DNA from: Rhizobiales bacterium NRL2
Lineage (GTDB): Bacteria; Pseudomonadota; Alphaproteobacteria; Minwuiales; Minwuiaceae
Direction: 5' to 3'
Length of the DNA: 64,000 nucleotides
NCBI GenBank assembly: GCA_001664005.1
Contig: CP016093.1
Location: 2,301,001 to 2,365,000, forward strand
The notes under the pieces are model-generated. The model made no database searches and was not told where the DNA came from. It saw only the letters and a list, made by a program, of their open reading frames with translations. The translations under genes and the position numbers were made by a program. This document shows, piece by piece, positions 27,745-36,576 of this stretch; the first letter of the stretch is position 1, and every line of letters begins with the position of its first letter.

Positions 27745-27784
27745 CGAGTTGGCGTTTTGGGTTTCCCGGATTGCTCCGGGAAGG
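27708..27784 (-). ncRNA. Predicted small RNA, about 77 nt
   Basis: On the minus strand, a promoter-like CTGACA-N17-TATTGT is followed by a start near 27784. Next come a perfect 8-bp hairpin (arms UUCCCGGA/UCCGGGAA, GNRA-type loop GCAA), an unstructured A/C-rich linker of about 25 nt, and the intrinsic terminator at 27744-27708. No open frame of note is contained. A separate weak promoter for the F420 operon lies beyond the terminator, so this is more likely an independent sRNA than only a leader, though an attenuated leader of that operon is the main alternative. I do not recognise the family. Confidence 0.65.
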
Positions 27785-27790
27785 CGCAAG

Positions 27791-27819
27791 ACAATAGTCG
27801 GACAACGCGGCCATGTCAG
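27791..27819 (-). promoter_or_regulatory. Promoter of the predicted small RNA
   Basis: CTGACA at 27819-27814 (5 of 6 to TTGACA) and TATTGT at 27796-27791 are spaced by exactly 17 bp on the minus strand. A CRP-like site ends 2 bp upstream of the -35 element. Confidence 0.6.
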
Positions 27820-27820
27820 A

Positions 27821-27838
27821 CTGTGACCCAAGTCACAG
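27821..27838. promoter_or_regulatory. CRP/FNR-type binding site
   Basis: CTGTGAC-CCAA-GTCACAG contains a full TGTGA-N6-TCACA CRP consensus. It is centred about 45 bp upstream of the predicted small-RNA start and about 285 bp upstream of the Crp/Fnr-family gene on the other strand. Confidence 0.7.
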
Positions 27839-28017
27839 CGGAGAACGGCGCGCGCCCGAATTCTCGTTCATCACGCTCATGTGACAGACACGCCGGACGA
27901 AAACGGCGCGGTTCCGGCAACAATTGTCGGCAAGATGTTTCGTCTGGCCCGGACTGATACGGTCTGGTACGGAATCGACGCAGCCGCGTACCGCATCCAC
28001 CATCACCGACAAGGGAG

Positions 28018-28045
28018 CGGACACGGACGCGCAACCGGCTATAAT
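28018..28045 (+). promoter_or_regulatory. Promoter of the Crp/Fnr gene
   Basis: A perfect TATAAT at 28040-28045 is preceded, at 16 bp, by CGGACA (28018-28023, last four bases matching TTGACA). The leader would be about 60 nt. The rest of 27845-28017 holds no gene I can support. Confidence 0.5.
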
Positions 28046-28113
28046 GATCACGGCTGTTGGGGCCGCGAATCGTCCGGGCGTGACAGACGGCAATGCGGGG
28101 TGGATCAGTCGGC

Positions 28114-28830
28114 ATGTCTCAGCAACAGACCATAGGCTCCCTGGCCGGGTGCGAGCTCCTGAAGGGACTGCCCGAGGCGGAAGTGGCCACGCTGGAACGA
28201 CGCTGTACCTGGCGGCGCTTCAAGAACGGCGAACAGGTCCTCGACCGCAACAGCGATTCCCGGGACGTGATGTTCGTCGTCGAAGGCCAGGTTCAGATCG
28301 TCAACTATTCGACGTCGGGCCGTGAAATCGCCTACGCGACGGTCCGTCAGGGCGGCTATTTCGGCGAGCTGGCGGCCATCGACGGCCTGCCGCGGTCGGC
28401 CTCGGCGGTCGCCCAGGGCACGTGCGTGCTGGCGCAGATCGCCCCGCAGGTGTTCATGGATTTCGTGATATCCCGTCCCGAGGCGTCGATGGCGCTGCTG
28501 CACCGGCTGGCGAAGATCATCCGCACCTGCGACGAGCGCATCATGGACCTCTCCACTCTCGGCGCGGTGCAGCGCGTCTATCTGGAGCTGTTGCGCCTGG
28601 CCGAGGCGGATCCGGTGACCCCCGAGACCTGGGTGATCTATCCCCTGCCGACCCAGAGCAATATCGCGGCGCGCGCCAGCACCACGCGCGAGACGGTGGC
28701 CCGCGTGATCAGCCAGCTTTCCCAGGAAGGTCTGGTGAAGAAGAAGGGCAAGAGTCTCTATATCTGGGACCGCGACGCCCTCGCGATCCGCGCCGACAAG
28801 CTGACCACCCCGGAACTGACGCCGCGCTGA
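28114..28830 (+). CDS. Crp/Fnr-family transcriptional regulator
   Basis: A 238-residue regulator. The N-terminal cyclic-nucleotide-binding fold carries YFGELAAIDGLPRSASAVA (about residues 76-94), which keeps the GE...RSA pattern of cNMP-binding pockets, so cAMP or cGMP binding is plausible. The C-terminal HTH is TQSNIAARASTTRETVARVI, then SQLSQEGLVKKKGKSLYIWD. There is no N-terminal Cys cluster, so it is not an oxygen-sensing FNR. The ATG at 28114 has GGGGTGG upstream; an in-frame ATG at 28093 is possible. A consensus CRP site lies in its upstream region, next to the predicted small RNA. Confidence 0.9.
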   Translation: MSQQQTIGSLAGCELLKGLPEAEVATLERRCTWRRFKNGEQVLDRNSDSRDVMFVVEGQVQIVNYSTSGREIAYATVRQGGYFGELAAIDGLPRSASAVAQGTCVLAQIAPQVFMDFVISRPEASMALLHRLAKIIRTCDERIMDLSTLGAVQRVYLELLRLAEADPVTPETWVIYPLPTQSNIAARASTTRETVARVISQLSQEGLVKKKGKSLYIWDRDALAIRADKLTTPELTPR

Positions 28831-28845
28831 ACGCCGCCGGCCGCC

Positions 28846-29610
28846 TCAGCAGCCATCCGGGCAGGGAATGAAGCCCGCCGCGGCGAGGATTTCGAAGCCG
28901 GCCGGACTCAGCACATGTTCCACGAAGCGCGATGACAGCTCACGGTTCAGCGCCTGACCCTGGAAGGTCAGCGCGAGTTCATAGCGGATCGGGTCGTGCA
29001 GATCCTCTGCGAAGACCGCGACTTCCTTGATGTCCTCGAAGGCCAGCGCATCGGTGTGATAGGCAATGCCGTAACGGGCCACACGGCGCTGCACGAAGCG
29101 GATGACCTCGCGGGTGTCGCCGGCCTGAGCCGTGCGCGCTTTCAGCGTGTCCCAGAGCCCGAGTTCCCGCAGCGCCTCGCGGGCGCGTTGTCCGCCCGGC
29201 GCGTTGGACGGGTCGGCAATGGCAATCATGCCGCGGCCTCCCTCGCTCAACGCGGCCTCGATGGTTGCCGCCGCGTCGGCGTCGTCGGAGCGCGCCACCA
29301 GCACCAGGCGGTTTCCCGCGATCACCCGGCGGCTCGGGGCCATGATGGCCTTGCCGTCCTCCAGTCGGTCCAGCCACTGGATGTCGGCGGAGATGATGAT
29401 GTCGGTGGACGGTCCGCGCCGGGACTGGCGGGTCAGCGCCGAACGCCCGGCCAGGGTGATGCCCACCTTCTCGCCGGTGCGGTCTTCGAAGGATTCGGCC
29501 AGCATCTCGACGACTTCCTCCAGACTGGCCGAAGCGAAGACGGTGACGTCCGCCGCCGCCGCCGGGGCGGCGTGGCAGATCATCAGAAGCGCCAGTGCCA
29601 ATTTACGCAT
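28846..29610 (-). CDS. modA: Molybdate ABC transporter substrate-binding protein ModA-like
   Basis: A 254-residue periplasmic binding protein with a signal peptide (MRKLALALLMICHAAPAAAA, cleavage near residue 20). The mature domain begins DVTVFASASLEEVVEMLAES and shows RSALTRQSRRGPSTDIIISA, VIAGNRLVLVARSD and ADPSNAPGGQRAREALRELG, all ModA features that bind molybdate or tungstate. No modB or modC is present nearby, so it is an orphan or serves a distant permease. It is convergent with the Crp/Fnr gene and lies 3 bp downstream of the metC-like gene. Confidence 0.88.
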   Translation of the reverse strand: MRKLALALLMICHAAPAAAADVTVFASASLEEVVEMLAESFEDRTGEKVGITLAGRSALTRQSRRGPSTDIIISADIQWLDRLEDGKAIMAPSRRVIAGNRLVLVARSDDADAAATIEAALSEGGRGMIAIADPSNAPGGQRAREALRELGLWDTLKARTAQAGDTREVIRFVQRRVARYGIAYHTDALAFEDIKEVAVFAEDLHDPIRYELALTFQGQALNRELSSRFVEHVLSPAGFEILAAAGFIPCPDGC

Positions 29611-29613
29611 GTT

Positions 29614-30786
29614 CTAGCTCCCGAGCCGCGCAAACCCTTTCGACAGGTCTTCCCTGAGGTCGTCCGGATCCTCAAGACCTATATGGTAGCGCACCAGCGG
29701 GCCGGGGCCACGCCAGGGGGTGGCGGTGCGGTATTGCTCCGGTTTCTGGCTGATCACCAGGCTCTCGTAGCCGCCCCAGCTCGCGCCCAGTCCGAACAGC
29801 TCGTAGCCGTCGATCATCCGGGCCAGGGCGTCATCGTCATGGCCTTCCTTCAGCACGATGGAGAACAGCCCCGAGGCGCCGAGGAAATCGCGCTTCCAGA
29901 TGTCATGGCCGGGATGGCCGGGCAGGCCGGGGTGCAGCACCCGGTCCACTTCAGGTCGTTCCTCCAGCCAGCGGGCGATCTCGAGGCCGTTCTTCATGTG
30001 GCGCTCCAGCCGGACCGACAGCGTGCGCAGCCCCCGCAGGCCCAGATAGACGTCGTCGGGGCCGACGCACTGACCCAGCATCTGCGCCGTCGCACGCAGC
30101 GGATCCCAGGCCGCCTCTGTCGTGGTGACCAGTCCCAGCATCGCGTCCGAATGGCCGACGATGTACTTGGTGCCGGCATGGATCGAGACGTCGACGCCCT
30201 TCTCGAAGGGCCGGAAATAGAGCGGTGTCGCCCAGGTGTTGTCCATCATCACGATGGCGCCGGCGGCGTGGGCGGCCTTCGCGATGGAGGGAATGTCCTG
30301 CATCTCGAAGGTCTGGGAGCCCGGCGCCTCGACATAGACGATCTTCGTGTTTTCCTGGATCAGGTCCGCGATGCCGCCGCCGATCAGCGGATCGTAGTAG
30401 GTCGTCTCCACGCCCATCCGCTTCAGCAGCCCGTCGCAATAGCTGCGTGTCGGACGGTAGACGCTGTCGGTCACCAGCACGTGATCGCCGGACCCGACAT
30501 AGGCCGTCAGCGCCGTCGCGATCGCGGCGAGGCCGGAGGGAAAGGCGAAGCAGCGGTGACCGCCTTCGATCTCGGCCATCGCATCCTCGAGGGCCAGGGA
30601 GGTGGGGTGACCGATGCGTCCGTACATCGTGACTGACTCGCCGCGGGCCCGTGCTTCCCCCTTCCGGCGCATCTCTCCAAGACTTGGCTGCAGGATCGTG
30701 GAGGTGTGATAGACGGGCGGATTAACGATGCCCAGATTTGCCTCCGGATCGCGTCCGGCGCTGACGATCTTCGTGTCCTGCTTCAT
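29614..30786 (-). CDS. metC: Cystathionine beta-lyase-like PLP enzyme
   Basis: A 390-residue gamma-family PLP enzyme. The cofactor lysine is Lys207 in HAGTKYIVGHSD. Other motifs are YGRIGHPTSLALEDAMAEIE, the RCFAFPSGLAAIATALTAY cofactor-phosphate region and PGSQTFEMQDIPSIAKAAH. It is closest to cystathionine beta-lyase, which forms homocysteine in methionine synthesis; family members with methionine gamma-lyase or other activities cannot be excluded by eye. The modA-like gene lies 3 bp downstream, so they may share a transcript. Confidence 0.88.
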   Translation of the reverse strand: MKQDTKIVSAGRDPEANLGIVNPPVYHTSTILQPSLGEMRRKGEARARGESVTMYGRIGHPTSLALEDAMAEIEGGHRCFAFPSGLAAIATALTAYVGSGDHVLVTDSVYRPTRSYCDGLLKRMGVETTYYDPLIGGGIADLIQENTKIVYVEAPGSQTFEMQDIPSIAKAAHAAGAIVMMDNTWATPLYFRPFEKGVDVSIHAGTKYIVGHSDAMLGLVTTTEAAWDPLRATAQMLGQCVGPDDVYLGLRGLRTLSVRLERHMKNGLEIARWLEERPEVDRVLHPGLPGHPGHDIWKRDFLGASGLFSIVLKEGHDDDALARMIDGYELFGLGASWGGYESLVISQKPEQYRTATPWRGPGPLVRYHIGLEDPDDLREDLSKGFARLGS

Positions 30787-31008
30787 TTCTACGCTTGTCT
30801 GCCTCCCGGATTGAACTTCGCGCGGATATTGGCAGAGCGCGTCTGCCGTTGAAATGACTGTTGTGTTGCGGGGGGAGCGGACATAGGCTTTTGGTCGGTT
30901 GCCGCACCCGCGAAACGATGTGGTTCGGTCAAACTCCCGGAAGGGTAGGGGTCCGAGCGCATTTGATCTGGGCGGGAGTCAAACTTTCACAGGGAGCAAT
31001 CAGGTAAC

Positions 31009-32025
31009 ATGAAACTCAAAGGCGCTATCCTGGCCGCGACCGCCGCACTGGCGGTGTCCGCGGCCGCACAGGCGGCGACGCTGGACGACGTGAAGAACAA
31101 GGGCTTCGTTCAGTGCGGCGTTTCCACCGGCCTCGCCGGCTTCGCATTCACCGACGCCAATGGCAACTGGGACGGCTTCGACGTGGCGTTCTGCCGCGCG
31201 ACCGCCGCAGCGATCTTCGGCGACAGCGAAGCGATCAAGTTCACGCCGACGACCGGCAAGACGCGCTTCACGGCGCTGGCCTCGGGCGAGGTGGATATCC
31301 TCTACCGCAACACGACCTGGACGCTGAGCCGCGACGTCGACCTGAAGTTCACCTTCCTGGGCGTGAACTATTATGACGGTCAGGGCTTCATGACCCGCAA
31401 GGGTCTGGGCGTGAAGTCGGCGAAGGAACTGGACGGCGCGACCGTCTGCATCCAGACCGGCACCACCACCGAGCTCAACCTGGCCGACTTCTTCCGCGCC
31501 AACAACATGAGCTACGAGCCGGTCCCGATCGAGACCAACGCCGAGGCGCAACAGAAGTATCTGGCCAACGCCTGCGACGTCTATACCACCGACGCCTCCG
31601 GCCTTGCCGCGACCCGCGCCACCTTCGAGAATCCGGGCGAGCACATCATCCTGCCCGAGATCATCTCCAAGGAGCCGCTGGGCCCGCTGGTCCGTCACGG
31701 CGACTCGGCATGGGCCGACGTCGGCCGCTGGGTGCTGAACGCGCTGATCATCGCCGAGGAGAAGGGCATCACCAAGGCGAACGTCATGGAGAAGGCCGGG
31801 GGCACCGAAGACCCCGAGGTCAATCGCCTGCTCGGTACCGAAGGCAGCTATGGCGCAATGCTCGGCCTGCCGAATGACTGGGCCGTGAAGGCCATCGCCG
31901 CCAATGGCAACTATGGCGAGATCTTCGAGAAGTATGTCGGCGAAAGCACGCCGATCGGGCTGTCCCGCGGCCTGAACCAGTTGTGGACGAAGGGCGGTAT
32001 TCTCTACGCTCCGCCGTTCCGCTAA
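31009..32025 (+). CDS. aapJ: General L-amino acid ABC transporter substrate-binding protein
   Basis: A 338-residue periplasmic binding protein of the AapJ/YhdW family. The signal peptide (MKLKGAILAATAALAVSAAA) is cleaved near residue 23 before ATLDDVKNKGFVQCGVSTGL. The ligand-binding domain shows GKTRFTALASGEVDILYRNT and TVCIQTGTTTELNLADFF. Together with aapQMP it imports a broad range of L-amino acids. A strong terminator directly after it should give more of this subunit than of the membrane parts. AGGGAG precedes the start. Confidence 0.95.
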   Translation: MKLKGAILAATAALAVSAAAQAATLDDVKNKGFVQCGVSTGLAGFAFTDANGNWDGFDVAFCRATAAAIFGDSEAIKFTPTTGKTRFTALASGEVDILYRNTTWTLSRDVDLKFTFLGVNYYDGQGFMTRKGLGVKSAKELDGATVCIQTGTTTELNLADFFRANNMSYEPVPIETNAEAQQKYLANACDVYTTDASGLAATRATFENPGEHIILPEIISKEPLGPLVRHGDSAWADVGRWVLNALIIAEEKGITKANVMEKAGGTEDPEVNRLLGTEGSYGAMLGLPNDWAVKAIAANGNYGEIFEKYVGESTPIGLSRGLNQLWTKGGILYAPPFR

Positions 32026-32034
32026 GCGGTCCGG

Positions 32035-32070
32035 AAAAAGGCGCGCTCCTGAAAAGGGCGCGCCTTTTTT
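32035..32070 (+). terminator. Terminator/attenuator between aapJ and aapQ
   Basis: AAAAAGGCGCGC (32035-32046) pairs with GCGCGCC and the T-run (32058-32070), ending in six T residues. It probably limits read-through so aapJ is expressed above aapQMP. Confidence 0.9.
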
Positions 32071-32126
32071 CTTATCCTATTGTTTAGTTTTTTTCAGGCT
32101 TGCCAAAGTTTTCGAGAGGGTGAGGC

Positions 32127-33341
32127 ATGTCCGTGAGCGCCGATCGGCCGGAAGAGGGGTTCCGGTTCAGCCAGCTCATCTACGACACGCGCTACAGATC
32201 CTACACGATCCAGATCTTTGCGCTCATCGTGATCATGCTGGCGTTCGCCTGGCTGTTGAACAACGCAGTGGTCAATCTCGAACGGCTGGGAAAGACGTTC
32301 GAGTTCGGCTTTCTGTGGGAGACAGCGTCCTATGACATCAACCAGCGCCTGATCGACTACGACTCGACCTCGACCCACGGCCGCGCTGCGCTGGTCGGCA
32401 TTCTCAACACCCTGCTGGTCGCCGTCCTCGGCTGCATCACCGCGACCGTCGTCGGCGTGATCGCGGGCGTGCTCAGACTGTCGAAGAACTGGCTCATCGC
32501 GCGTCTGATGACCGTCTACATCGAGAGCTTCCGCAATGTGCCGGTGCTGATCTGGATCCTGATCGTCGTCGCCGCGATCAACGAGACCCTGCCGCCGCCC
32601 GCCGCCTATCGGGGCGAGGACGGGATGTCGGGTTATCTGTGGGAATCCGTGTTCCTGACCAACCGGGGCTTCTACATTCCCATCCCGGTCTTCGGGGAGG
32701 GGTCCACGGTCGTCGTCGTCGGTTTCCTGATTTCATGCGCCGCGATCTGGTTCTTCACCCGCTGGGCGCGCAAGAGACAGGACGCCACCGGCCAGATCCC
32801 GCCGGTGTTCCGCATCAACCTGGCGCTGTTCTTCCTGCCCGCGCTGCTGCTCTATTTCATCGCCGGCATGCCGATCACGCTGGAAGACCCGGTGCTGCGG
32901 GGCTTCAATTTCCAGGGCGGCATCTTCATGCGCGACAGCCTGATCGGGCTGTGGCTGGCGCTGTCGATCTATACCGGCGCCTTCGTCGCCGAGATCGTCA
33001 GGGCCGGCATCCTCTCCGTCAGCAAGGGCCAGACGGAGGCGGCGTTCGCCCTCGGCCTCAGGCCCAACCGGACCATGAACCTGGTCATCCTGCCCCAGGC
33101 GCTGAGGGTCATCGTCCCGCCGCTGATCAGCCAGTATCTGAACCTGACCAAGAACTCGTCGCTGGCCATCGCCGTGGGCTACATGGACGCGACCGGCACG
33201 CTGGGCGGCATCACGCTGAACCAGACCGGCCGCGAAATGGAGACCATGCTGTTGCTGATGTCCTTCTACCTGGTCGTTTCGCTCAGCATCTCTGCGGTGA
33301 TGAACGCCTACAACGAGCGCGTGAAGCTGAGGGAGCGGTAG
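32127..33341 (+). CDS. aapQ: General L-amino acid ABC transporter permease AapQ
   Basis: A 404-residue inner-membrane permease of the polar amino acid (HAAT) family. Multiple hydrophobic spans are present, with the permease signature region GALVGILNTLLVAVLGCITA absent in part but its coupling-loop equivalent visible as SVSKGQTEAAFALGLRPNRT, then LVILPQALRVIVPPLISQYL. It has the long periplasmic insertion typical of AapQ. Separated from aapJ by the terminator and 1 bp from aapM. Confidence 0.94.
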   Translation: MSVSADRPEEGFRFSQLIYDTRYRSYTIQIFALIVIMLAFAWLLNNAVVNLERLGKTFEFGFLWETASYDINQRLIDYDSTSTHGRAALVGILNTLLVAVLGCITATVVGVIAGVLRLSKNWLIARLMTVYIESFRNVPVLIWILIVVAAINETLPPPAAYRGEDGMSGYLWESVFLTNRGFYIPIPVFGEGSTVVVVGFLISCAAIWFFTRWARKRQDATGQIPPVFRINLALFFLPALLLYFIAGMPITLEDPVLRGFNFQGGIFMRDSLIGLWLALSIYTGAFVAEIVRAGILSVSKGQTEAAFALGLRPNRTMNLVILPQALRVIVPPLISQYLNLTKNSSLAIAVGYMDATGTLGGITLNQTGREMETMLLLMSFYLVVSLSISAVMNAYNERVKLRER

Positions 33342-33342
33342 G

Positions 33343-34656
33343 ATGGTCCAGGAACACACCGCCCGCTTCGTCGCCGACAAGCAGATTCCGGCCGCCCCGC
33401 CGCCCAGGAACGAGTCGGGCGCCATCGCCTGGCTGCGGACCAACCTGTTCTCCGGCGTCTTCAACACCATCCTCACCCTGCTCGGGCTCTACATCATCTA
33501 CCTTGTGGTGGTCGGGATAACCCCATGGCTGTTCCTCGATTCCGTATGGGATGCGAGTTCGCTCTCGAACTGCCGGGAGATCGACGACGGCGCCTGTCTC
33601 GCGGTCATCAACGAACGCTGGCTGCAGTTCTTCTTCGGCTTCTATCCCGACCATCTGCGCTGGCGGCCCTCGCTCACCTTCGCGCTGCTGTTCGCATCGC
33701 TCTATCCGGTGCTGTTCAGCTCGGCCCCGCGGAAGCTGCTTGTCCTCTCGGCGGCCTATCCGCTGATCGCCTACTGGCTGATCTGGGGCGGCAGCATCTG
33801 GGGCCCCGTCCTGGTCGCCGCGGCTCTCGGAATCGGGTTCCTGATCGTCCAGTACGGCTCGCGCGCCCTGGCGAACGTGATGGACGAAGGCGTGGCCTTC
33901 CTGACCTCCGTCGGGCTGGCCATCCTCGCCGCGGTGCTTTGGTGGTTGTTCCTTGTCGTGCCGCTCGACGACCTCCTGACCTCCATCGTGAACATCGGTC
34001 TGGAGCCGGTGGAATCGGCCCGGATCGGCGGTTTCCTGCTGTCGCTCATCCTCGGCTTCACCGGCATCGCGGGCTCCCTGCCCATCGGCATCTGCCTGGC
34101 GCTGGGACGGCAGTCCAACCTGCTGATCATCAAGGCGTTCTGCACCGGGTTCATCGAGTTCATCCGCGGCGTCCCGCTGATCACCCTGCTGTTCGTCGCC
34201 TCGGTCCTGTTGTCGTACTTCCTGCCGCCGGATACCGAGTTCGACCTGATCCTGCGCGTCATCATCATGGTCACGGCCTTCGCCTCGGCCTACATGGCCG
34301 AAGTCATCCGCGGCGGCCTCGCGGCGCTGCCGCGCGGTCAGTACGAGGCGGCGGATGCGCTGGGCCTGGACTACTGGAAGTCCATGCGCCTGATCATTCT
34401 GCCCCAGGCGCTGAAGATCTCGATTCCGGGCATCGTCAACACCTTCATCGGCCTGTTCAAGGACACCACGCTGGTGTCGATCATCGGCCTGCTGGACCCG
34501 GTCGGCATTCTCAATCCGATCCGCGCCGACCAGAACTGGAACGGCATCGTCTGGGAGCTCTACGGCTTCGTGGCGCTGTTCTACTTCATCTTCTGCTTCT
34601 CCATGTCCCGCTACTCCATGTATCTCGAGCGCAAGCTCGAGACGGGTCACCGCTAG
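33343..34656 (+). CDS. aapM: General L-amino acid ABC transporter permease AapM
   Basis: A 437-residue second permease subunit, somewhat longer than usual. Several N-terminal membrane spans precede the HAAT permease core, with GIAGSLPIGICLALGRQSNL, EFIRGVPLITLLFVASVLL, the coupling loop ALPRGQYEAADALGLDYWKS and LIILPQALKISIPGIVNTFI. It follows aapQ after 1 bp and precedes aapP by 12 bp. It forms the heteromeric channel with AapQ. Confidence 0.94.
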   Translation: MVQEHTARFVADKQIPAAPPPRNESGAIAWLRTNLFSGVFNTILTLLGLYIIYLVVVGITPWLFLDSVWDASSLSNCREIDDGACLAVINERWLQFFFGFYPDHLRWRPSLTFALLFASLYPVLFSSAPRKLLVLSAAYPLIAYWLIWGGSIWGPVLVAAALGIGFLIVQYGSRALANVMDEGVAFLTSVGLAILAAVLWWLFLVVPLDDLLTSIVNIGLEPVESARIGGFLLSLILGFTGIAGSLPIGICLALGRQSNLLIIKAFCTGFIEFIRGVPLITLLFVASVLLSYFLPPDTEFDLILRVIIMVTAFASAYMAEVIRGGLAALPRGQYEAADALGLDYWKSMRLIILPQALKISIPGIVNTFIGLFKDTTLVSIIGLLDPVGILNPIRADQNWNGIVWELYGFVALFYFIFCFSMSRYSMYLERKLETGHR

Positions 34657-34668
34657 GGAGTCCGAACC

Positions 34669-35460
34669 ATGTCCGACCTGTCCATCGATCGCGAAGTCGA
34701 CCGTTCGCAGATGAAGATCTCCGACGAGGTGGCCATCCAGATCGTCGACATGAACAAGTGGTTCGGCGACTTCCATGTGCTGCGCGACATCAACCTGACG
34801 GTCTACCGCGGCGAGCGCATCGTCATCTGCGGGCCGTCGGGATCGGGCAAGTCGACACTCATCCGCTGCATCAACGCCCTGGAGGAGCACCAGAAGGGCT
34901 CCATCGAGGTGGACGGCACGACGCTGTCCTCGGACATCAAGAACATCGACAAGATCCGCTCCGAAGTCGGCATGTGCTTCCAGCACTTCAATCTGTTCCC
35001 GCATCTGTCGGTGGTCGAGAACTGCACCCTGGCGCCGATCTGGGTCCGCAAGACGCCGAAGAAGGAGGCCGAGGAGGAGGCGCTGAAATACCTCGAGCGC
35101 GTCAAGATCGCCGACCAGGCCTACAAGTATCCCGGCCAGCTCTCCGGCGGCCAGCAGCAGCGCGTCGCCATCGCGCGGTCGCTGTGCATGAATCCGCGCA
35201 TCATGCTGTTCGACGAGCCGACCTCGGCGCTCGACCCGGAGATGATCAAGGAAGTGCTCGACGTCATGGTCGATCTCGCCGAAAGCGGCATGACCATGAT
35301 CTGCGTCACCCACGAGATGGGCTTCGCGCGCAAGGTCGCGAACAGGGTGATCTTCATGGACCAGGGCCAGATCGTCGAGCAGAACGAACCCGAGGAGTTC
35401 TTCACCAATCCGCAGAGCGACCGCACCAAGCTGTTCCTCAGCCAGATCCTGAGCCACTGA
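34669..35460 (+). CDS. aapP: General L-amino acid ABC transporter ATPase AapP
   Basis: A 263-residue ATP-binding subunit. It has Walker [11 protein letters not shown]-loop [17 protein letters not shown], signature [14 protein letters not shown], Walker [16 protein letters not shown] and the switch His in [11 protein letters not shown]. It belongs to the GlnQ/HisP-type importer ATPases. Its TGA overlaps the ATG of the downstream flavin reductase by 1 nt. Confidence 0.97.
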   Translation: MSDLSIDREVDRSQMKISDEVAIQIVDMNKWFGDFHVLRDINLTVYRGERIVICGPSGSGKSTLIRCINALEEHQKGSIEVDGTTLSSDIKNIDKIRSEVGMCFQHFNLFPHLSVVENCTLAPIWVRKTPKKEAEEEALKYLERVKIADQAYKYPGQLSGGQQQRVAIARSLCMNPRIMLFDEPTSALDPEMIKEVLDVMVDLAESGMTMICVTHEMGFARKVANRVIFMDQGQIVEQNEPEEFFTNPQSDRTKLFLSQILSH

Positions 35461-36032
35461 TGGCCGCCCGGGTCCTGGCCTTCGCCGGCAGCATCCGCGC
35501 CGGCTCGATCAACCGCGTGCTGGCGCAGGCTGCGGCGCAGGGCGCCGGGGCGGCCGGCGCGGCGGTGACCTGGCTGGAGCTCGCCGACTATCCGTTGCCG
35601 CTCTACAATGGCGACATCGAAGCCGGCGAAGGCCTGCCCGAGACCGCAATGCGGCTCAAGGACATCTTCGACGACCACGACGCCCTGCTGATCGGCTGCC
35701 CCGAATACAACAGTTCCGTCACGCCGCTGTTGAAGAACACCATCGACTGGGTTTCGCGCCCCGTGGACGGGCGCGACCGCCTGCATGCCTTCACCGGCAA
35801 GGTGGCCGGGCTGGTCGCCGGATCGGGCGGTGCGCTGGGCGGCCTGCGCGGGCTGGTCCACGTGCGGGCCATCCTCGGCAATATCGGGGTGATCGTGCTG
35901 CCGGAACAACGCGCAGTCCCCGGCGCGCCGAAGCTGATCGAGGACGGGCGGGTGACCGACGAAGCGACCCGCGAGTCGCTTGAGGCGATCGGCCGCCGGG
36001 TCGCCGAGGTGGCCGGCGCGCTGAGGGCCTGA
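35460..36032 (+). CDS. NAD(P)H-dependent FMN reductase family protein
   Basis: A 190-residue flavodoxin-like protein of the NADPH-dependent FMN reductase (chromate/azoreductase) family. The FMN phosphate loop is FAGSIRAGSINRVLAQAA, and LLIGCPEYNSSVTPLLKNTI with DWVSRP is the family signature. GSGGALGGLRGLVHVRAIL is the third conserved block. It may produce reduced flavin or act on quinones. Coupled by a 1-nt overlap to aapP, although no functional link with amino acid uptake is evident. Confidence 0.9.
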   Translation: MAARVLAFAGSIRAGSINRVLAQAAAQGAGAAGAAVTWLELADYPLPLYNGDIEAGEGLPETAMRLKDIFDDHDALLIGCPEYNSSVTPLLKNTIDWVSRPVDGRDRLHAFTGKVAGLVAGSGGALGGLRGLVHVRAILGNIGVIVLPEQRAVPGAPKLIEDGRVTDEATRESLEAIGRRVAEVAGALRA

Positions 36033-36036
36033 CACC

Positions 36037-36462
36037 TCACTCAGGCATCGGAAAGGCGCCCCCGTCGCCTGCCGGCCAGGACGGCAGGTCCGGCTCCAGT
36101 TCGTAGTACGCGCCCTTGGTTGCGGTGAAGATATGACCCTGCAGCTTCAGGCCCGTCGCATCGTCCAGCGTGCCGGCGGCGATGGAGATGTGGGCGGCGT
36201 CGTCGCCCAGCCAGTAAAGCGTGGAGCCGCATTCGCCGCAGAACCCGCGTCCCGCGAAATCGCTGGCGCGGTACCATTTCAGCCCGCGGTCCTCGGTCAT
36301 GGAGAAATGACGCCGGTTGACCGAGGCGGCGGGCAGATAATGTCCCGTGGTCTTGCGGCATTGCCCGCAGTGACAGGCAACGATGTCGCGGACCGGGCCG
36401 TCGATCCGGTAGCTGACGGCGCCGCAGAGGCATCCGCCGGTTCGTGTCGGGTGTTCGGACAT
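36037..36462 (-). CDS. GFA-family zinc protein (glutathione-dependent formaldehyde-activating-like)
   Basis: A 141-residue GFA/CENP-V fold protein. The zinc ligands are visible as GGCLCGAVSY, ACHCGQCRKTTG and GFCGECGSTLYW. Many such proteins are annotated as formaldehyde-activating enzymes, but the family is broad and most members have no proven activity. Convergent with the FMN reductase gene with only 4 bp between stops. Confidence 0.9.
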   Translation of the reverse strand: MSEHPTRTGGCLCGAVSYRIDGPVRDIVACHCGQCRKTTGHYLPAASVNRRHFSMTEDRGLKWYRASDFAGRGFCGECGSTLYWLGDDAAHISIAAGTLDDATGLKLQGHIFTATKGAYYELEPDLPSWPAGDGGAFPMPE

Positions 36463-36576
36463 CTCGCCCTCCTGCTGAACATGTTCGCGACATGTTCCGG
36501 CGTTCTGGCGAGACTGTCGAACGAAATGATCTCAGGCGTCACGCTAGTTCCGCTCACGAGAGACGGCGCCGGCGGG

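Noticed and set aside
30787-31008. A riboswitch or sigma-54 promoter between metC and aapJ
   Set aside because: No SAM-II-like pairing or GG-N10-GC sigma-54 element could be recognised, and the candidate sigma-70 boxes were too poor to report.
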